Assembly: GCA_026770585.1 (NCBI GenBank)
Contig: MU646417.1
Span: 354,713-369,773 of the forward strand
Direction: 5' to 3'
DNA length: 15,061 nucleotides
DNA from: Baffinella frigidus
Taxonomy: Eukaryota > Cryptophyceae > Cryptomonadales > Baffinellaceae
The notes beneath the pieces were generated by a model. It had not been told where the DNA came from. It ran no database searches and was given only the letters and a program-made list of their open reading frames with translations. The translations under genes and the position numbers were made by a program. Shown here in pieces: positions 12,839 through 15,061 of the stretch (positions within the stretch are counted from its first letter, which is position 1; every line of letters begins with the position of its first letter).

Positions 12839-12906
12839 TACAGGGGTACCTCGTTCATAAGAAAGCGCCCCCCCCCCTAGGACCACCATAGGGCCCTAGG
12901 CGTAGG
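12839..12906 (+). mobile_element. Partial MITE family B, copy 4
   Basis: The left TIR TACAGGGGTACCTCGTTCAT, AAGAAAGCG is followed by a C run of about 10 and GACCACCATAGGGCCCTAGG, CGTAGGC, where it stops. The right TIR is absent. Confidence 0.8.
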
Positions 12907-12982
12907 CTCCTCCCATGACCACTTTGCCCTGCACACAGCGTTCGGGGTTTACGTGCAGCCTCCTGGTGGGTTGAGAATCGAA

Positions 12983-13075
12983 TACAGGGATACCTGCCTC
13001 ATAAGAAACGCCCACCCCCCTAGGACCACCATAGGGCCCTAGGCATAGGCCTACTGTAGGGTCCTAGGGGGGGTT
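12983..13075 (+). mobile_element. Partial MITE family B, copy 5
   Basis: The left TIR TACAGGGATACCTGCCTCAT, AAGAAACG and the full core to CTACTGTAGGGTCCTAGGGG are present. The right TIR is replaced by GGTTGGGTCCAGGTC and telomere-like TTTAGGGTTGAGGGG at 13090-13118. Confidence 0.8.
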
Positions 13076-13158
13076 GGGTCCAGGTCAAGGTTTAGGGTTG
13101 AGGGGTTAGGATGTAGGGTTTCGCCGTTGAAGACGTGCAGCTCCTCCCAGGACCACTT

Positions 13159-13303
13159 TCATCTCGGAAGATAACTGAATCAGTTCCTTTCCCATAGAAG
13201 GTTGAATAAGAGAAATTACTTAGGGCATAGTAGATTTAATGAGGCCTCTTAATTAAATGAAAACGCTAATTAGGGAACTGACTCAGTTGTCTTTCGAAAT
13301 GAA
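13159..13303. mobile_element. MITE family T, copy 3 (145 bp) with ACTT target duplication
   Basis: The ends TCATCTCGGAAGATAACTGA, ATCAGTTCC and GGAACTGACTCAGTTGTCTT, TCGAAATGA are inverted repeats. ACTT lies on each side (13155-13158, 13304-13307). The uninterrupted site GACCACTTTGCCCTGCACAC is present at 12916-12935, and a shorter one at 12821, so precise insertion can be read. It has the same length as 5512-5656. The interior has TTAATGAGGCCTCTTAATTA, a palindrome. Confidence 0.92.
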
Positions 13304-13331
13304 CTTTGCCCTGCACGCAGCGTTCGGGGTT

Positions 13332-13404
13332 TACAGGGGTAGCTCGATCACAAGAAAGCGCCCCCAACCCTAGGACCACCATAGGGCCTTAGGCGTAGGC
13401 TCCT
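13332..13404 (+). mobile_element. Partial MITE family B, copy 6
   Basis: TACAGGGGTAGCTCGATCAC, AAGAAAGCGCCCCC then CCTAGGACCACCATAGGGCC, TTAGGCGTAGGC. It ends at the same place as copy 4 (CGTAGGCTCCTCC), so the truncated form was duplicated with its flanks. Confidence 0.8.
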
Positions 13405-13435
13405 CCAGGACCAATTTGCCCTGCACGCACCGTTC

Positions 13436-13936
13436 ATCCCCACCTCCTACCGTAGTCAATACCGTAGGCTCAACTACCCTCTTTTTGGCTCCGTTACCTG
13501 ATATTTAGGGGTGACTCTTACAGTTACCGAACAACTTAAGCGGGAAAAGGAAAAGGTGGTCGGTGATCCCTTACGTTTGGAAAAATAAGGAAGAAGGATG
13601 CCGCCTGCCGAGAGTACAACCCCTCATGCACCGGGTGCACGTAACGGAGTTCCCCGTTGTAGCCGCCTTGGCCATCCCTTTCAGTGCACGTGTGCTCGCC
13701 CGGGCACTACAAGCCCCCTGCGCGCACTGGGTAAAGCGACTCTTTCGGTATCTCTCTGTAAAGCCACTCTTTATCTCAGCAAAGCGACTGCAGGGCCAGC
13801 TGGCGGACGAACGGGGGCAGTGTTTTTATCGGACGTGCCCCGTACTGACAAGGACGCTCCGGTACTAACCCAGGACGCGCCGCCTGACGTGAGCATTGCC
13901 AATGCTCCAGGCGACTCGCGTGGGAATCGCCTGTGG
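13436..13936. other. Low-repeat stretch, no gene confirmed
   Basis: A possible F-element fragment is at 13443-13505 (CCTACCGTAG, CAACTACCCTCTTTTTGG). From 13590 to 13930 the DNA is GC-rich and open in several frames. A plus-strand frame from 13598 runs 115 codons and ends in SDVPRTDKDAPVLTQDAPPD-type sequence. Within it, AAAGCGACTCTTTCGGTATC and AAAGCCACTCTTTATCTC, AAAGCGACTGCAGG form a small tandem repeat. I recognise no domain, and frames are equally open on the other strand. Confidence 0.35.
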
Positions 13937-14028
13937 GTCCTTTAGGTTTTAATTTCTCCCAACATATGCCAACGACACGCCCTTCCGTAGAAAAGACTGC
14001 AGAGAAAGCATTTTTGCTCTCGGATCGC
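13937..14028. repeat. Dispersed repeat K, copy 3
   Basis: GGTCCTTTAGGTTTTAATTT, CTCCCAACATATGCCAACGA, CACGCCCTTCCGTAGAAAAG, ACTGCAGAGAAAGC, then CTCTCGGATCG. This is the longest copy; the final part matches CTTTCGGATC of copy 1. Confidence 0.75.
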
Positions 14029-14118
14029 CAAGGTGGGGTGACCAACTCAGGGGCTGGTCCCATTAGGTCCCGTTCGTCAACGGTGGTGGGAGTGGCATCT
14101 CGGCGGGCTGACTCACTG

Positions 14119-14183
14119 GGGTCTGGAGATACAGCCCCATGTAGGATGGCCGGAGTGACTTTACACATGGGGTTAAATCCCCA
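14119..14183. repeat. Imperfect hairpin with dispersed arm
   Basis: CTGGAGATACAGCCCCATGT pairs with ACATGGGGTTAAATCCCCAG around GGATGGCCGGAGTGACTTTAC. The region is the reverse counterpart of 5774-5823. In translation it produces the repeated peptide VKSL/VTPAILHGAVSPDP in several frames, which should not be read as a protein family. Confidence 0.6.
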
Positions 14184-14447
14184 GAGACTGGTAGGAGGTG
14201 GAGATAGATTGCATCCGGAAAAAGCTCGTAAGAGCGGCCGACACGGGGTACAGTGTGTAGCACAATGCGGACGGCATGTGCGGCGCTGACGCTGGTTGTT
14301 TGGTAATGAATTACCACTCTCTGTCCCCAGAGACTCCCCGCAGGTAATCTCCTTTGGATCGCTTTGCTATTGGGGGGCGTTTTGTACCTGGAAAGTCTAA
14401 AATTCTAACGGATGGAGGCGTTGCAGACGAATTATTTTGGGTGTGTA
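14184..14447. other. Spacer, nothing recognised
   Basis: No repeat family or gene seen. CACAATGCGGACGGCATGTGCGG-type sequence and a GGTAATGAATTACC palindrome (14301-14314) are the only structured parts. Confidence 0.4.
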
Positions 14448-14609
14448 TAATAGATGTGCAGGAGGCTGTACAGGGGTATCTTGCTCATAAGAAACCTCCC
14501 CCCCCTTGGACCCTACAGTAGGACCATGCCTATGGCCCTACGGTGGTCCTAGGGGGGGGGCGGTTTCTTATGAGCGAGGTACCCCTGTAATAGTTGTGCA
14601 GGCTGTACA
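14448..14609. repeat. Imperfect 22-bp direct repeats flanking B7
   Basis: TAATAGATGTGCAGGAGGCT, GTA at 14448-14470 and TAATAGTTGTGCAGGCTGTA, CA at 14588-14609 lie immediately on each side of the B7 element, differing by one substitution and a 3-bp indel. Confidence 0.8.
14469..14589 (+). mobile_element. TA-flanked MITE, family B copy 7 (121 bp)
   Basis: TACAGGGGTATCTTGCTCAT, AAGAAACC pairs with GGTTTCTTATGAGCGAGGTA, CCCCTGTA. Exactly the length of copies 1 and 3. The core is CCTACAGTAGGACCATGCCT, ATGGCCCTACGGTGGTCCTA. Confidence 0.9.
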
Positions 14610-14718
14610 AGTACTCTGGTCCAGCCCCTACAAAAGTTGCTTGTCACAGATCAGGTGCAATCGCCCAGCCCAGACAGGGTTGTGTGCAGGGGTACGGGGA
14701 GAGAGAGTGGGTTGGGGT

Positions 14719-14816
14719 GTAGGGTTTAGGGTTTAGGGTTTAGGGTTTATGGTTTAGGGTTTAGGGTTTATGGTTTATGGTTTATGGTTTAGGGTTTGGG
14801 GTTTAGGGTTTAGGGT
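14719..14816 (+). repeat. TTTAGGG/TTTATGG array
   Basis: About 13 heptamers, mostly TTTAGGG, with four TTTATGG and one TTTGGGG variant. The TTTATGG variants cluster in the middle, which suggests spread by local duplication. Confidence 0.95.
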
Positions 14817-14845
14817 GGCGAGGATGTGCAGTGTAGCAGGGGTGG

Positions 14846-14941
14846 AGATTTCCAGAAATCGAGAATTGTTTGTACCTGGAAATTAACATGTGGTTTTCAT
14901 AGATGATCCCTGGTACCATTGTTTTCAATTTCTGGAAATGG
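14846..14941. mobile_element. Inverted-repeat element L (96 bp) between telomere-like arrays
   Basis: AGATTTCCAGAAATCGAGAA, TTGTTTGTACC pairs with GGTACCATTGTTTTCAATTT, CTGGAAATGG with several mismatches, around TGGAAATTAACATGTGGTTTTCATAG. A MITE-like hairpin with no other copy seen. Confidence 0.6.
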
Positions 14942-15010
14942 TTCTTTTGTGAATCGGCCAAGTTTTCGGTCGAAGGGTGGGGTGCGAATCGTGAGGATGT
15001 AGTGCGTAAT

Positions 15011-15061
15011 TGGGGTTTAGAGTTTAGGGCTCAGGGTTTACAGTTTAGGGTTTAGGGTTTA
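15011..15061 (+). repeat. TTTAGGG array at right edge
   Basis: GGGGTTTAGAGTTTAGGGCT, CAGGGTTTACAGTTTAGGGT then TTAGGGTTTA. It is cut by the window end, so it may continue as a longer array. Confidence 0.9.

Larger units (their letters stand above)
12817..13435. repeat. Tandemly duplicated module, about four units
   Basis: ATGACCACTTTGCCCTGC begins units at about 12818 and 12909. AGGACCACTT...ACTTTGCCCTGC begins one at about 13149, interrupted by T3, and AGGACCAATTTGCCCTGCAC begins one at about 13410. Between them lie partial B elements and CGTAGGCTCCTCC. CAGCGTTCGGGGTTTAC occurs in two units. Units have different lengths because of insertions. Confidence 0.75.

Noticed and set aside
13563-14289. 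Overlapping frames of 100-130 codons on both strands
   Set aside because: Several frames on both strands are open at once, parts are repeat K and the 5774-5823 repeat, and no domain is recognisable. Kept only as a described stretch.
1-15061. tRNA, rRNA or a complete transposase gene
   Set aside because: No cloverleaf with the conserved TTC-A-arm pattern, no rRNA core motif, and no frame with a plausible DDE/D catalytic pattern were found by eye. A covariance-model and profile scan would be needed to exclude diverged ones.

Overview
The window looks like repeat-rich nuclear DNA of a eukaryote, most likely an alga or another plant-related protist. Evidence seen directly: TTTAGGG-type (plant/algal telomere) heptamers occur at several internal places and at the right edge. 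There are long GA/CT microsatellites, many long poly-G/poly-C runs, dense short fold-back elements, no bacterial operon structure, and only about 1 kb that resembles coding sequence. The species cannot be fixed from the sequence. Telomere-like repeats at both ends and in the middle would fit a subtelomeric or otherwise repeat-dominated region.

Layout. 1-1660: degenerate telomere-like G-rich heptamers, a CT microsatellite, a 35-46 bp G-rich tandem repeat and one fold-back element. 1670-2440: a duplicated AT-rich block with a 22-bp tandem repeat and the first 175-bp fold-back element (family A). 2440-5000: a mosaic of short duplicated modules, two more A copies, a TTTAGGG array joined to GC/GA/GGGA runs, a 25-bp perfect inverted repeat, and a perfect 64-bp inverted repeat around a GA microsatellite. 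5000-7560: unique-looking DNA, two related 141-145 bp elements (family T) with identifiable target-site duplications, a 19-bp tandem repeat, the abutting A4 and D1 elements, and a 162-bp hairpin. 7600-8050: a 21/26-bp minisatellite interrupted by a family C element. 8310-9100: four hairpin elements packed together.

9300-10560 is different: GC-rich, low in repeats, with two divergent candidate coding segments. One is a basic 123-residue minus-strand protein with a weak Myb/SANT-like look. The other is a short plus-strand protein with one clear membrane span near its C terminus. They are separated by about 560 bp that holds a palindromic repeat cluster and a good candidate short intron.

10700-14600 is dominated by 121-bp TA-flanked MITEs (family B), CCCTTAAGTGGCC hairpins (family C), duplicated modules and a second full T element. 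14700-15061 returns to TTTAGGG/TTTATGG arrays around one more inverted repeat.

The main biological content is a community of non-autonomous elements. Families B, C, F and I have different ends but share a CCTAC(C/G)GTAGG / CCTAGGRCC core. Two T insertions can be read against paralogous empty sites inside the same window. No transposase gene, tRNA, rRNA or CRISPR array was recognised.
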